Shown here piece by piece: positions 10,186 to 17,930 of a stretch of DNA of 64,000 bases (positions are counted from its first letter, which is position 1; each line of letters starts with the position of its first letter). Origin of the DNA: Sabellastarte sp. h YS-2021. Its lineage: Eukaryota > Annelida > Polychaeta > Sabellida > Sabellidae. The notes under the pieces are model-generated. The model had not been told where the DNA came from, ran no database searches, and saw only the letters and a program-made list of their open reading frames with translations. The translations under genes were made by a program, and so were the position numbers. The stretch is from NCBI GenBank assembly GCA_964017235.1, contig OZ024929.1, positions 156,287,609 to 156,351,608 on the forward strand. The letters run 5' to 3'.

Positions 10186-12171
10186 ATGTCTTCTCCTAGT
10201 CAAAGGAGAGGTGGGTGCGGACACATGATGGCGGGTTTTGATACCCACGCTGTTTGTGCCAGATGCCGTGACAAGAAGAAAGGCTCTGATCCATGCGTTG
10301 AAACCCCGCCTAAGCCTTGTTCTCATTGTGATTCCTTGTCGCCCCAACAATTAGCACAACTGTCCACTCCATCTTATCAACTCAAGAAGGAGAAGAAGAA
10401 AGACTCTAATTTGGCTTCTCCCGCCCAAGACACTCTCAGTCCCACCCTCATCGACCCGAACCTTGTGTCGGTAGTGGGGGTGGTTGATGGCCAGTCCTCT
10501 GGTTTGAGTGGGCCGGCGGAGAAAAAGGTGAAGAAAACAGAAAAGGCTGAAGCTAAGAAATCTTCTTCAAGGTCGGCCAAGTCTTCCAAGCCGGTGAAAG
10601 CCTCCAGCTCCGGCCAGGGCCCCTCTACCGACACCTCTACCGACCTTGCACTTTCTGAGTTGGACAAAAAGTGGTCGGAGAGACTCAACAAGTTAGAGGC
10701 CCTCTTTCTATCCAGAACACTGGACCGACCTCAAGAGACGGCTTTTAGTACTGTGAAGGTGACTCCCTCACATCCACCACCAGCTTCTGGGGTCAGACCG
10801 GAACCCTTTTTGAATCCTGCTACGCAGTCGATTCCACCGACCGACCTTGTTGCTGATGCACCGGCCTCTGATACTCCTATTCAACCGGCCTCAGTCAAGC
10901 CTTCAACATCTGGCCATCCAGCACCGGCTAATACAGGAACTGTTCACAGACAATTAACCCCTGCTTTTGACACCAGCCGGAGAGATTCACCATCATCAAG
11001 TGACTCAGACTCTGACTCTTTGTCGTCTGACCGGCCTGTTGTGGATCTCCTCCCGGAGGAGGGTGAACTTTCTGATGGCCAGGATGGGGATTTGTCTGAT
11101 CAAGAACAAGCTATGTCCGCAGAACAGTCATATAGAGAGACAATGCGGGGCATACGCTCTTACATGAACTGGAGTCACATCCCAGATCTGGACTCAGGGA
11201 CAACTACTTCAGAAGACAACCCTTTTGCAGCCCCCAAGTCACAAGCTCCAGGAAAGGTGTCGGTCAATCTACCCACCGACGAGTGGCTTTGCCGAAAAAT
11301 GTCGAAGCTTAACCTTACACTTGTTCAAGGTTATCCGACTCGCACCTCAGACTCTGGTGGACTTTTAAGGGACCAATTTGTGCGTGTTCCCAAATCTCAG
11401 CATAAGTGGTACGGCTGTCAACCGGCTAAAAGCAAGGACTCTGAGAGTGTGTCTTCCTGGAATACCGGCTATTCGAGGCTGAATAGTACCTACCTCAGAA
11501 TTGCACGTCAGGCCGGTATAGCCTCATCTCCACCCATGTCACGCCAAGTCTCCCAAGAAACCCTCAGGAAGTGGGAGAGGTCGGCGCGTGAATCCACCGT
11601 CATTTGCAACCAGGCAGCCTCTTTCAACAGGTGTCTGGTGAAAATACAGGACAACATGGGAGTACAGCTAAAGGCTATTAGGACAGATTCCAAAGGGAAA
11701 GCGTCAAACAAGGTGTCCGCGGCGGTTGATGAACTGCAGTTTCTATTGGATTTCAACAACAGTGTTTGCCAGGCCATGGCTAAAGCTGTGGAACATTTAA
11801 CTGAATTCGTGTTCGTCAACATGGCCAATACTACACTACTTCGACGCGACTCCTACCTCAGTTACCTGAAAGCTGGGATCAAGGCAGACACACTCAATGC
11901 CTTACGCACTTCCCCTCTGCACTTGGAGACATTATTCCCGGATAGTTTAATAAAGAGGGCAGAAGAGGACATTTCGGAACACGACAAGGGTCGGTCCTCT
12001 TCAGTGTATAAGGACAGGAGATACCACCCTTATGAGAGGCCAGAATCCAAGTCGGACAAAAACCAGGACAGACCGGCTTGGAAGAACCTATCACGCACAC
12101 AACGTAGGAAGAACAAGGCCAGATCTCAACGTTCCTCCCGACCGGCCAAGGGTCAGCAGCAGTATAAATGA
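10186..12171 (+). CDS. DIRS copy 1 ORF1, gag-like protein
   Basis: The 661-residue frame starts MSSPSQRRGGCGH about 120 bp inside the left terminal repeat. The N terminus carries a Cys/His cluster (CGH, then VCARCRDKKKG, then PC and CSHC within about 50 residues) that could bind zinc. A Lys-rich segment, a long Ser/Pro/Thr-rich linker and an acidic, Asp/Ser-rich stretch follow. The C-terminal half is helical and well conserved in copy 2 (for example WERSARESTVICN, ANTTLLRRDSYL). The basic tail ends RPAKGQQQYK. The role is presumed to be structural, by position. The last 140 bp overlap the RT frame. The frame stays open after its TGA stop (see the YR entry). Confidence 0.85.
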   Translation: MSSPSQRRGGCGHMMAGFDTHAVCARCRDKKKGSDPCVETPPKPCSHCDSLSPQQLAQLSTPSYQLKKEKKKDSNLASPAQDTLSPTLIDPNLVSVVGVVDGQSSGLSGPAEKKVKKTEKAEAKKSSSRSAKSSKPVKASSSGQGPSTDTSTDLALSELDKKWSERLNKLEALFLSRTLDRPQETAFSTVKVTPSHPPPASGVRPEPFLNPATQSIPPTDLVADAPASDTPIQPASVKPSTSGHPAPANTGTVHRQLTPAFDTSRRDSPSSSDSDSDSLSSDRPVVDLLPEEGELSDGQDGDLSDQEQAMSAEQSYRETMRGIRSYMNWSHIPDLDSGTTTSEDNPFAAPKSQAPGKVSVNLPTDEWLCRKMSKLNLTLVQGYPTRTSDSGGLLRDQFVRVPKSQHKWYGCQPAKSKDSESVSSWNTGYSRLNSTYLRIARQAGIASSPPMSRQVSQETLRKWERSARESTVICNQAASFNRCLVKIQDNMGVQLKAIRTDSKGKASNKVSAAVDELQFLLDFNNSVCQAMAKAVEHLTEFVFVNMANTTLLRRDSYLSYLKAGIKADTLNALRTSPLHLETLFPDSLIKRAEEDISEHDKGRSSSVYKDRRYHPYERPESKSDKNQDRPAWKNLSRTQRRKNKARSQRSSRPAKGQQQYK

Positions 12172-14473
12172 CAGTCAATGTTTAACTCAGTTAGATCCAC
12201 TGCTGCTGACCGGGAGCCCTACAGGAAAGACAATGAACACTATGTTACCTGTAAACTTAAGTGTTGTTTATCATGCTCATACTGCACCCGGGCAATCACA
12301 AAGGAAAGATATAAGTCCCGGGTTAGCAGATTGTCAAGGCAAGAAAGACACATTAAAATATGTCAAAAGTGTTTCTTCTGTCATTCCATTGTCTTTTGTC
12401 AATCATGTTATCAGTGCCCCCAATGTTGTCACAAATCGGCCTGTAGGAGCCAGACTACAAAATTTTTGGAAAACTTGGCTGGATCTGGGTGCCGGTCCGA
12501 AAGTGGTACAAATATTGAAAGAGGGTTATACCCTCCCCTTTCGGATCCGGCCAAAGCTGACAAGGTCCCCTATAGTCATCAGCTGTTATGGCAATCCTCG
12601 CAGGAACAGCTACCTGCTAGAGGCATTACATCAGCTTATGACCAAAAACGCCATAGAACTAGTAAACAAACAAAGGTCGTTAGGTTTCTCAAACAGACTG
12701 TTCTTGGTTCCCAAACCGGAAAACAAATGGAGACCTATCCTAGACCTAAGCAACCTAAACCAATTTCTCAAAGTGGAAAAATTCAAAATGGAGACACCGG
12801 AAACCATCAGGACTTCCCTCCAACAAGGGGAGTGGGTGACCTCAATAGACTTCAAGGACGCCTACTTCCACATACCAATACAAGAACAGTCCAGAAAATA
12901 TCTGAGATTTCATGTCCAGGGGCGGACCTACCAGTTCAAGGCTCTCCCTTTCGGGCTGGCCACAGCGCCGTTGGAGTTTACTATAATAGTAAAGGAGGTA
13001 AAACTGATGGCACTAAAACAGGGTATAAGAATCCACCAGTACCTAGACGACTGGTTGGTCAGAGCTTCATCCCACCGGGTATGTCTGCATCATACACAGA
13101 AACTAATGCAGATATGCCAGAAATTGGGCTGGCTGGTGAACATAGAAAAGTCCGAATTGGAGCCCAAACAAATCTTCAACTTTGTAGGCTACCAATTCGA
13201 CCTTCAAGCGGGCCGGGTCAGACCCACTCCGGACCGGTGGCAGAATCTTCAGGACAAGATACTGCAGTTACTTGCCAGACCTTCTTGCTCAGCCCGGGAT
13301 TTCATGTCTCTAGTAGGCTTACTGACAGCCACAGAAAAGCAGGTCCATCTAGGTCGGTTGCACATGAGACCAGTCCAATGGCATCTCAAAAACAATTGGA
13401 GGATACCGGAATCGTTAGAAAAGACAATTCCTCTTCCAAGATCTCTACACCCACACTTGCAGTGGTGGCTGAGAGAGGAAAATGTCCTCACAGGCCAACC
13501 CCTACATCCAGCAAAACACGCCTTACAGATCTTTACCGACGCGTCAAAAGAAGGCTGGGGCGCTCATTTAAACGAACATACTGCAAGAGGGGTGTGGTCC
13601 ATTCCGGAAAGCAAACTGCACATAAACTATCTGGAACTCAAAGCCGTCTTCCTAGCCTTAAAACAATTCCAGGACTTCTGTTCAAACAAGACAGTCCTGG
13701 TGGCCACAGACAACACCACTGTGGTGGCCTACATAAACAAGGAAGGAGGCATGAAGTCAGGCCAACTATGTGCACTGCTCTGGAGGATCCTAACCTGGTG
13801 CAACAGGAACCAAGTGACTTTAAGGGCGCGTCACATCCCAGGCCGGTTGAACGTGGTAGCAGACAAGCTATCCAGGCTAGGGCAGATTATTCAGACAGAA
13901 TGGTCTCTGCTTCCCCAAGTGTTCGACCTTATATGCAACAGGTGGCATCGACCTCGAATAGATCTTTTTGCCACCAGATTCAACACCAAACTCCCAATGT
14001 TTGTGTCATCGGTGCCAGATCCGACGGCCACTGCAGTGGACGCACTGAGTCTGTCATGGGAGGATCTGGACGCCTATGCTTTCCCACCAGCAGCCATCTT
14101 GGGCAAAGTGGTGGAGAAACTTCTGGACTGCCCTTGCAAAAGAATGATTCTTATTGCCCCAGGGTGGCCGAACATGACTTGGTTTTGGGACCTGGTGGAA
14201 ATGTCCAGCCAAATCCCACTGAGCCTGCCTCATTTACCCAATTTCCTGTCTCAACCCTTCAATCAAACGCCTCACAGGAGTCTCACAAATCTAAATCTCC
14301 ATGCCTGGCTCCTAGAGCCACTGCAATCAAAAAACAGGGATTCTCTGAGGCAGTGGCGGCAAGAATTGAAGCTCCTCAGAGGGGCTCTACCAGATCAGTC
14401 TATGAGGCAAAATGGACCATTTTTACAAAATGGTGCATCACTAATAAGGTGGACTTCAGGGCACCCCCTGTGA
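12032..14473 (+). CDS. DIRS copy 1 RT, RNase H and methyltransferase-like polyprotein
   Basis: This 813-residue frame overlaps the end of ORF1 and is shifted relative to it. Conserved RT sequence starts at about residue 140 (VGARLQNFW) and contains FLVPKPENKWRPILD, IDFKDAYFHI, LPFGLATAP and the catalytic YLDD at 337-340. RNase H follows with TDAS (D503), NYLELKAV and TDNTTVVAYINK. The C-terminal part, DLFATR (from 644) and AFPP (683-686), matches the region of DIRS elements described as a Dam-like methyltransferase; I assign that from family knowledge and not from a full motif set. The frame stops at 14473, inside the start of the YR coding region. The first ATG may not be the true start; frameshifting from ORF1 is possible. 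Confidence 0.92.
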   Translation: MRGQNPSRTKTRTDRLGRTYHAHNVGRTRPDLNVPPDRPRVSSSINDSQCLTQLDPLLLTGSPTGKTMNTMLPVNLSVVYHAHTAPGQSQRKDISPGLADCQGKKDTLKYVKSVSSVIPLSFVNHVISAPNVVTNRPVGARLQNFWKTWLDLGAGPKVVQILKEGYTLPFRIRPKLTRSPIVISCYGNPRRNSYLLEALHQLMTKNAIELVNKQRSLGFSNRLFLVPKPENKWRPILDLSNLNQFLKVEKFKMETPETIRTSLQQGEWVTSIDFKDAYFHIPIQEQSRKYLRFHVQGRTYQFKALPFGLATAPLEFTIIVKEVKLMALKQGIRIHQYLDDWLVRASSHRVCLHHTQKLMQICQKLGWLVNIEKSELEPKQIFNFVGYQFDLQAGRVRPTPDRWQNLQDKILQLLARPSCSARDFMSLVGLLTATEKQVHLGRLHMRPVQWHLKNNWRIPESLEKTIPLPRSLHPHLQWWLREENVLTGQPLHPAKHALQIFTDASKEGWGAHLNEHTARGVWSIPESKLHINYLELKAVFLALKQFQDFCSNKTVLVATDNTTVVAYINKEGGMKSGQLCALLWRILTWCNRNQVTLRARHIPGRLNVVADKLSRLGQIIQTEWSLLPQVFDLICNRWHRPRIDLFATRFNTKLPMFVSSVPDPTATAVDALSLSWEDLDAYAFPPAAILGKVVEKLLDCPCKRMILIAPGWPNMTWFWDLVEMSSQIPLSLPHLPNFLSQPFNQTPHRSLTNLNLHAWLLEPLQSKNRDSLRQWRQELKLLRGALPDQSMRQNGPFLQNGASLIRWTSGHPL

Positions 14474-15387
14474 AGTCAGTTGCTGAGTTCCTGATGTACC
14501 TTTTTGAGGACAGGAAACTTCAGCCCAGCACCATTGATGGTTACAGATCTGCCATTGCTGACAAGTTAGGGAATTCGCCCAACAATCTCAGCAAAGACGA
14601 AAACCTCACTCGTCTCCTGGATAGTTTCCATAGAGACAGGCCCAAGGGTAGAAGAGGTATTCCCTCTTGGAATCTCTCGCTGGTCTTACATCAGCTTACA
14701 AAACCCCCCTTTGAACCACTTAAAGACGCTACCTTGAAACATTTAACGTTCAAGACAGTCTTCCTTCTGGCTTTGGGGTCGGGCAAGCGTAGGAGTGAGA
14801 TCCATGCCTGGCAAAATAAAAACATCAGGCACCAATCCGATTGGTCAAAAGTGTCACTGTATCCATCTCCCAGCTTTCTCTCAAAGAATCAGCTGGCCAA
14901 AGAGGGTCCGGACAGTGTTGCCCCGGTAGTTATTCCAGCCCGGGCTCCGACCCTGGATAAATCCCTCAAATCTGATCGGTCACTATGTCCAGTCAGAGCA
15001 CTTCGGTACTACTTGGACAGGACCTCAGATATCAGGCAGAACAAAGAATTAGTTTTTGTCTCCTTCAAGAAAGGTTTTGACAAAGATATTTCCCCTGCCA
15101 CCATCTCCTCATGGATCAAACAAACAGTGATCCTATGTTATGAGCTCTCGGATCAGGAGGCACACACCTTACATCAGGTCAAGGCTCATGATGTTAGAGC
15201 CTTTGCTGCCTCAAAAGCCTTCCAGTCAGGAATTTCCCTGGAACAAATTTTATCAGCCTGCCACTGGAAGTCACATAACACCTTCACTCAATTCTACTTG
15301 AAGGATGTGGCCTGGGCTGACGCAGAGCTTTTCCACCTGGGTCCGGTTGTGGCTGCTCAGCAGATCCACCCGGAGACCAAGGTATAG
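12178..15387 (+). CDS. DIRS copy 1 tyrosine recombinase frame, with overlapping Cys-rich upstream part
   Basis: A single open frame of 1,069 codons. Only the last 350 or so (from about 14330) are recognisable as YR. Catalytic residues are visible: Arg in GSGKRRSEIHA (R871/R872), HDVR (H1004, R1007), the CHW site (H1029) and the Tyr nucleophile in TQFYLKD (Y1040). The upstream 2.3 kb overlaps the RT frame. Its beginning has a Cys-rich block (12250-12486) conserved in copy 2. The middle is closed by a stop in copy 2, so it is probably non-functional there. The frame is the same as ORF1 and separated from it only by TGA and six bases. YR may be made by internal initiation, frameshift from RT or readthrough; the sequence does not decide. 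Confidence 0.85.
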   Translation: MFNSVRSTAADREPYRKDNEHYVTCKLKCCLSCSYCTRAITKERYKSRVSRLSRQERHIKICQKCFFCHSIVFCQSCYQCPQCCHKSACRSQTTKFLENLAGSGCRSESGTNIERGLYPPLSDPAKADKVPYSHQLLWQSSQEQLPARGITSAYDQKRHRTSKQTKVVRFLKQTVLGSQTGKQMETYPRPKQPKPISQSGKIQNGDTGNHQDFPPTRGVGDLNRLQGRLLPHTNTRTVQKISEISCPGADLPVQGSPFRAGHSAVGVYYNSKGGKTDGTKTGYKNPPVPRRLVGQSFIPPGMSASYTETNADMPEIGLAGEHRKVRIGAQTNLQLCRLPIRPSSGPGQTHSGPVAESSGQDTAVTCQTFLLSPGFHVSSRLTDSHRKAGPSRSVAHETSPMASQKQLEDTGIVRKDNSSSKISTPTLAVVAERGKCPHRPTPTSSKTRLTDLYRRVKRRLGRSFKRTYCKRGVVHSGKQTAHKLSGTQSRLPSLKTIPGLLFKQDSPGGHRQHHCGGLHKQGRRHEVRPTMCTALEDPNLVQQEPSDFKGASHPRPVERGSRQAIQARADYSDRMVSASPSVRPYMQQVASTSNRSFCHQIQHQTPNVCVIGARSDGHCSGRTESVMGGSGRLCFPTSSHLGQSGGETSGLPLQKNDSYCPRVAEHDLVLGPGGNVQPNPTEPASFTQFPVSTLQSNASQESHKSKSPCLAPRATAIKKQGFSEAVAARIEAPQRGSTRSVYEAKWTIFTKWCITNKVDFRAPPVKSVAEFLMYLFEDRKLQPSTIDGYRSAIADKLGNSPNNLSKDENLTRLLDSFHRDRPKGRRGIPSWNLSLVLHQLTKPPFEPLKDATLKHLTFKTVFLLALGSGKRRSEIHAWQNKNIRHQSDWSKVSLYPSPSFLSKNQLAKEGPDSVAPVVIPARAPTLDKSLKSDRSLCPVRALRYYLDRTSDIRQNKELVFVSFKKGFDKDISPATISSWIKQTVILCYELSDQEAHTLHQVKAHDVRAFAASKAFQSGISLEQILSACHWKSHNTFTQFYLKDVAWADAELFHLGPVVAAQQIHPETKV
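12250..12486 (+). other. Cys-rich dual-coding segment, copy 1
   Basis: In the YR frame this stretch encodes a first cluster C-x3-C-C-x2-C-x2-C, then C-x2-C-x2-C-x5-C-x2-C-x2-C-x2-C-C-x4-C. In the RT frame the same bases encode a Val/Ala-rich linker just upstream of RT. Cluster spacing suggests two or more zinc-binding modules. Copy 2 has identical spacing at 49756-49989. The function is unknown. Confidence 0.6.
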
Positions 15388-15441
15388 AGGAGATAAAACA
15401 CACATATATATATGTAAATACTGTGTATACAATTAAGAAGC

Positions 15442-15577
15442 AAAAAAAAAAAAAAAAAAAAAACTGGATCGTGCTTCCTTCGGGAGGTCCCCTTTATTTC
15501 TATGGGATTGAACTCATCCCTCTCTTCCCCTACCTCAGAACAGGTCTGTTATAAAAAGGGGGGGGGGGGGGGGGGGG
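15442..15577 (+). repeat. Homopolymer tracts downstream of the YR gene
   Basis: There is a run of 23 A at 15442-15464 and a run of 20 G at 15558-15577. The related region of copy 2 also has A-rich (about 61574-61596) and G-rich (about 61694-61701) tracts. Long runs here are also prone to sequencing length error. Confidence 0.7.
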
Positions 15578-15753
15578 ACAGCAAGGTCGATTCTGACGGT
15601 TTATCCTCCGGATAACCGGGTGATGATATTCGACCATAGCCTCAAGGGTCATTGACCTCAAGATCTGGCTAGGCGTAAAATGGAGTTTGCTGTCAATACC
15701 ATGAGTCAATTTAGTCCCTAGTAATTTACCCGCCGACCAAGCGGTAGTTATTC

Positions 15754-15850
15754 AGCAATTGTCCATTGGATAGGATGTATTAACGCAATAAAATTGCAAA
15801 TTTAATAAGTAAATTAAATTTTTATAAGTTAATACCCTATCCAATGGACA
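15754..15850 (-). repeat. DIRS copy 1 internal complementary region (ICR)
   Basis: The first part (15754-15791) is the complement of the element's left outer end. The second part (about 15792-15850) is the complement of its right outer end. Read on the other strand it reproduces a right-end to left-end junction, which is how DIRS ICRs are thought to template closure of the circular intermediate. Confidence 0.88.
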
Positions 15851-15910
15851 GGCAAGACCCTCCCACCGACCCCGCTGTTAATTTACTAGGGGTCTTTATT
15901 ATGTTTAGAC

Positions 15911-16091
15911 AACGAAAAAGATGCTATGACGTCACTCTGTCTAGACAGGAAGGAAGTACGACACGCCACCTGGCGAGTGCACAGAGTAAGGACCGGCTGG
16001 CCGGTGGAGACACAGGACGTCTTTTTCTGACGTTTGGCGGGCCGGTCTCGCCGACCGGAGTTAGCAATTGTCCATTGGATAGGGTATTAAC
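15911..16091 (-). repeat. DIRS copy 1 right inverted terminal repeat
   Basis: This pairs with the left repeat at 9883-10064. Outside it, an AT-rich tail ending TTTGCAAGT completes the element at about 16127. That tail is complementary to the second half of the ICR. Confidence 0.9.
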
Positions 16092-16127
16092 TTATAAAAA
16101 TTTAATTTACTTATTAAATTTGCAAGT

Positions 16128-16866
16128 TTCGGCTCAAAGAGGCAAACCTCACTGTAAATTTGTCAAAGAGTGACTTTGTAAAAGCCAAAGTTATTTACTT
16201 AGGGCATGTAGTAGGTCATGGAGTTGTGACACCAATCAAAGCTAAAGTGAAAAGCATCATTGACTATCCCATTCCTGAAAATAAGAAAAGCTTAATGAGG
16301 TTCCTTGGAATGGCGGGATATTATAGAAAATTTTGCAAAAACTTTTCAGAGGTCACTGCTCCACTGACTGAACTACTGAAAAAGAATGTAAAATATCACT
16401 GGTCAGAGACTTGTCAAAAATCATTTGACAAAGTAAAGAACCTTCTCTGTTTAGAGCCCGTACTAACTGCTCCGGACTTCAGTAAACCTTTCCGGCTGGC
16501 TGTAGACGCCAGTGATGTGGGTGCAGGTGCAGTTTTACTGCAATGTGATAATGAAGATATTGAACATCCCATCTGCTATTTTTCAAAAAAATTTAATGTT
16601 CATCAAAAGAACTACTCTACAATAGAAAAAGAATGTTTAGCACTCATTTTGGGCATCCAGCATTTTGACATATACATATCTTCATCATCAAAACCCACCG
16701 TTGTATACACAGATCACAATCCACTAGTCTTCTTGCACAAAATGAAAAACAAAAATAGAAGATTATTGAACTGGAGTTTAATGTTGCAAGAACACAATCT
16801 TCAAATAGAACATGTTAAAGGAAAGGATAATATCTGTGCGGACGCCCTGTCCAGAAGCTGTATTTA
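16128..16866 (+). CDS. RT C-terminal part and RNase H of the LTR element
   Basis: This is the downstream half of the polyprotein split by DIRS copy 1. It resumes with the RT thumb (YLGHVV, FLGMAGYYRKF) and continues into RNase H with the DASDVGAGAVL, TIEKECLAL and YTDHNPL motifs and the C-terminal DALSR. It stops at 16866, about 175 bp before the polypurine tract. The first codons after the junction continue the RT reading frame exactly where it broke off, so little or no target sequence was lost. It has no start codon of its own at the junction and is not expected to be expressed alone. Confidence 0.9.
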
Positions 16867-17039
16867 AATTGTAATTTATATACCTGTAATTAGCAAGTTT
16901 ATAAAGGTTATACATGGTACTAATTTTACTTTTGTATTTAGATAAATATGTTTTGTAAAAAGTTATTACCTGTGTATATATACCTGGTAAAACTTTCTTG
17001 TAAAATTTTGTAACTCCTTGGCTTCCAAAATTTTTCTTT

Positions 17040-17050
17040 AAGGGGGGAGG
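17040..17050 (+). other. Polypurine tract
   Basis: AAGGGGGGAGG abuts the start of the 3' LTR (TGTTAC at 17051). This is the expected plus-strand primer site. Confidence 0.85.
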
Positions 17051-17837
17051 TGTTACATATATTGGACACTATATTAGTACATTGTATATTACATATATTA
17101 GGCACTATATTAGTGCTTTGTTTAATTTAAGCTTTATGTTTATACATTGTCATAAAAGATAATTGTGTTGTTGGTTCTTTTTGTGTGTTGACATTTAAAG
17201 TAAGGGAGTTATTGATTTTTGTGTTTTAGTGTTTATTGATCTGTTCACAGACTGGGGGAAATCCCCCCCTCAGTGGTTATGTTAGATTTGGGGAAACCCA
17301 ATTACCAGTAGTTTCTAGAACTTCCTCCTTTGGCCTAGATGGCTCCAGCTTCTTTTGAGTTGGTTCTGTACAATTCCAGAGGAATCTGTGAATGTATATA
17401 AGGAATGTACATCTGACCACAAGTGAACTTTGTATTCGCTGGCTATAAGGAGAGCTATTGTGTTTTGGAATATAATATAACTTGTGTTGCTGTGAACTTT
17501 TACTGGAGTGAACTAGATACATTGTCTGGACAGATTTATTGGACTTTGGATATTTTTGGATATTGTACAGTTATATAACAGAGAGTGGATTTACTGCATT
17601 TTGGACATTGTCCATATCTTGGAGCAGACAGTACAATTGTGTTAACTCTCTAAAAATCTCCAGACAGACATTCTAGATCTTATTATTGTATTAGTGTGTT
17701 TGGTTAAGAGCATACCAGTTGACTGTAATCATTATTGTTGACTATTAAATAAATTTGTTAAGTTTAACTTTTTGCTTTTTCTGTTACAACTTAAAGACAA
17801 CCGGTAATTGCTACCGTGCTTGCCCGTGACCGTAACA
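17051..17837 (+). repeat. 3' LTR (787 bp, internally deleted)
   Basis: This copy matches the 5' LTR with about three substitutions, but lacks a 216-bp block corresponding to 5393-5608 and has a shorter C run. The deletion joins GACATTCT to AGATCTT and retains the AATAAA. Because both LTRs are copied from one template at insertion, the deletion is probably post-insertional or reflects recombination. Confidence 0.92.
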
Positions 17838-17841
17838 CTGG

Positions 17842-17930
17842 TTTTAACCACCGGCCGTGTCAATACTCATATTGACAATAGTCATATTGACTGTTTTTTT
17901 TTTGCCAACCCTGTGTTTAAGATCATATTT
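17842..17930. other. Flank between the LTR element and a satellite carrier
   Basis: A short spacer in which TCATATTGAC-type motifs repeat. Joined across the LTR element, the target site is nearly palindromic (GGTTTTAAC near TTTTAACCACC). Confidence 0.4.

Larger units (their letters stand above)
9874..16127 (+). mobile_element. DIRS retrotransposon, copy 1, complete
   Basis: The element is about 6.25 kb and is inserted into the RT gene of the LTR element. It has inverted terminal repeats of about 180 bp, an internal complementary region (ICR) joining the complements of both outer ends, three overlapping ORFs and a tyrosine recombinase in place of an integrase. Target sequence on the two sides is contiguous and there is no clear target-site duplication, as expected for insertion of a circle by a tyrosine recombinase. 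All catalytic motifs I checked are intact, so this copy may be capable of movement. T runs at the left edge make that boundary uncertain by about three bases. Confidence 0.93.
4762..17837 (+). mobile_element. Ty3/gypsy LTR retrotransposon, Gmr1-like domain order, split by a DIRS element
   Basis: Two LTRs (4762-5771 and 17051-17837) start TGTTAC and end GTAACA. The flanks carry CTGG at 4758-4761 and 17838-17841 (ACTGG if the terminal A is shared), a short target-site duplication. A tRNA-Pro-type primer site follows the left LTR and a purine tract precedes the right one. The coding order is gag, protease, integrase, reverse transcriptase, RNase H. Integrase before RT is the Ty1/copia arrangement, but the protein sequences are Ty3/gypsy-like, as established for the Gmr1 group. 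Without the inserted DIRS element at about 9874-16127 it would be about 6.8 kb. LTRs differ by about three substitutions plus two indels, so the insertion looks recent. Confidence 0.92.
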
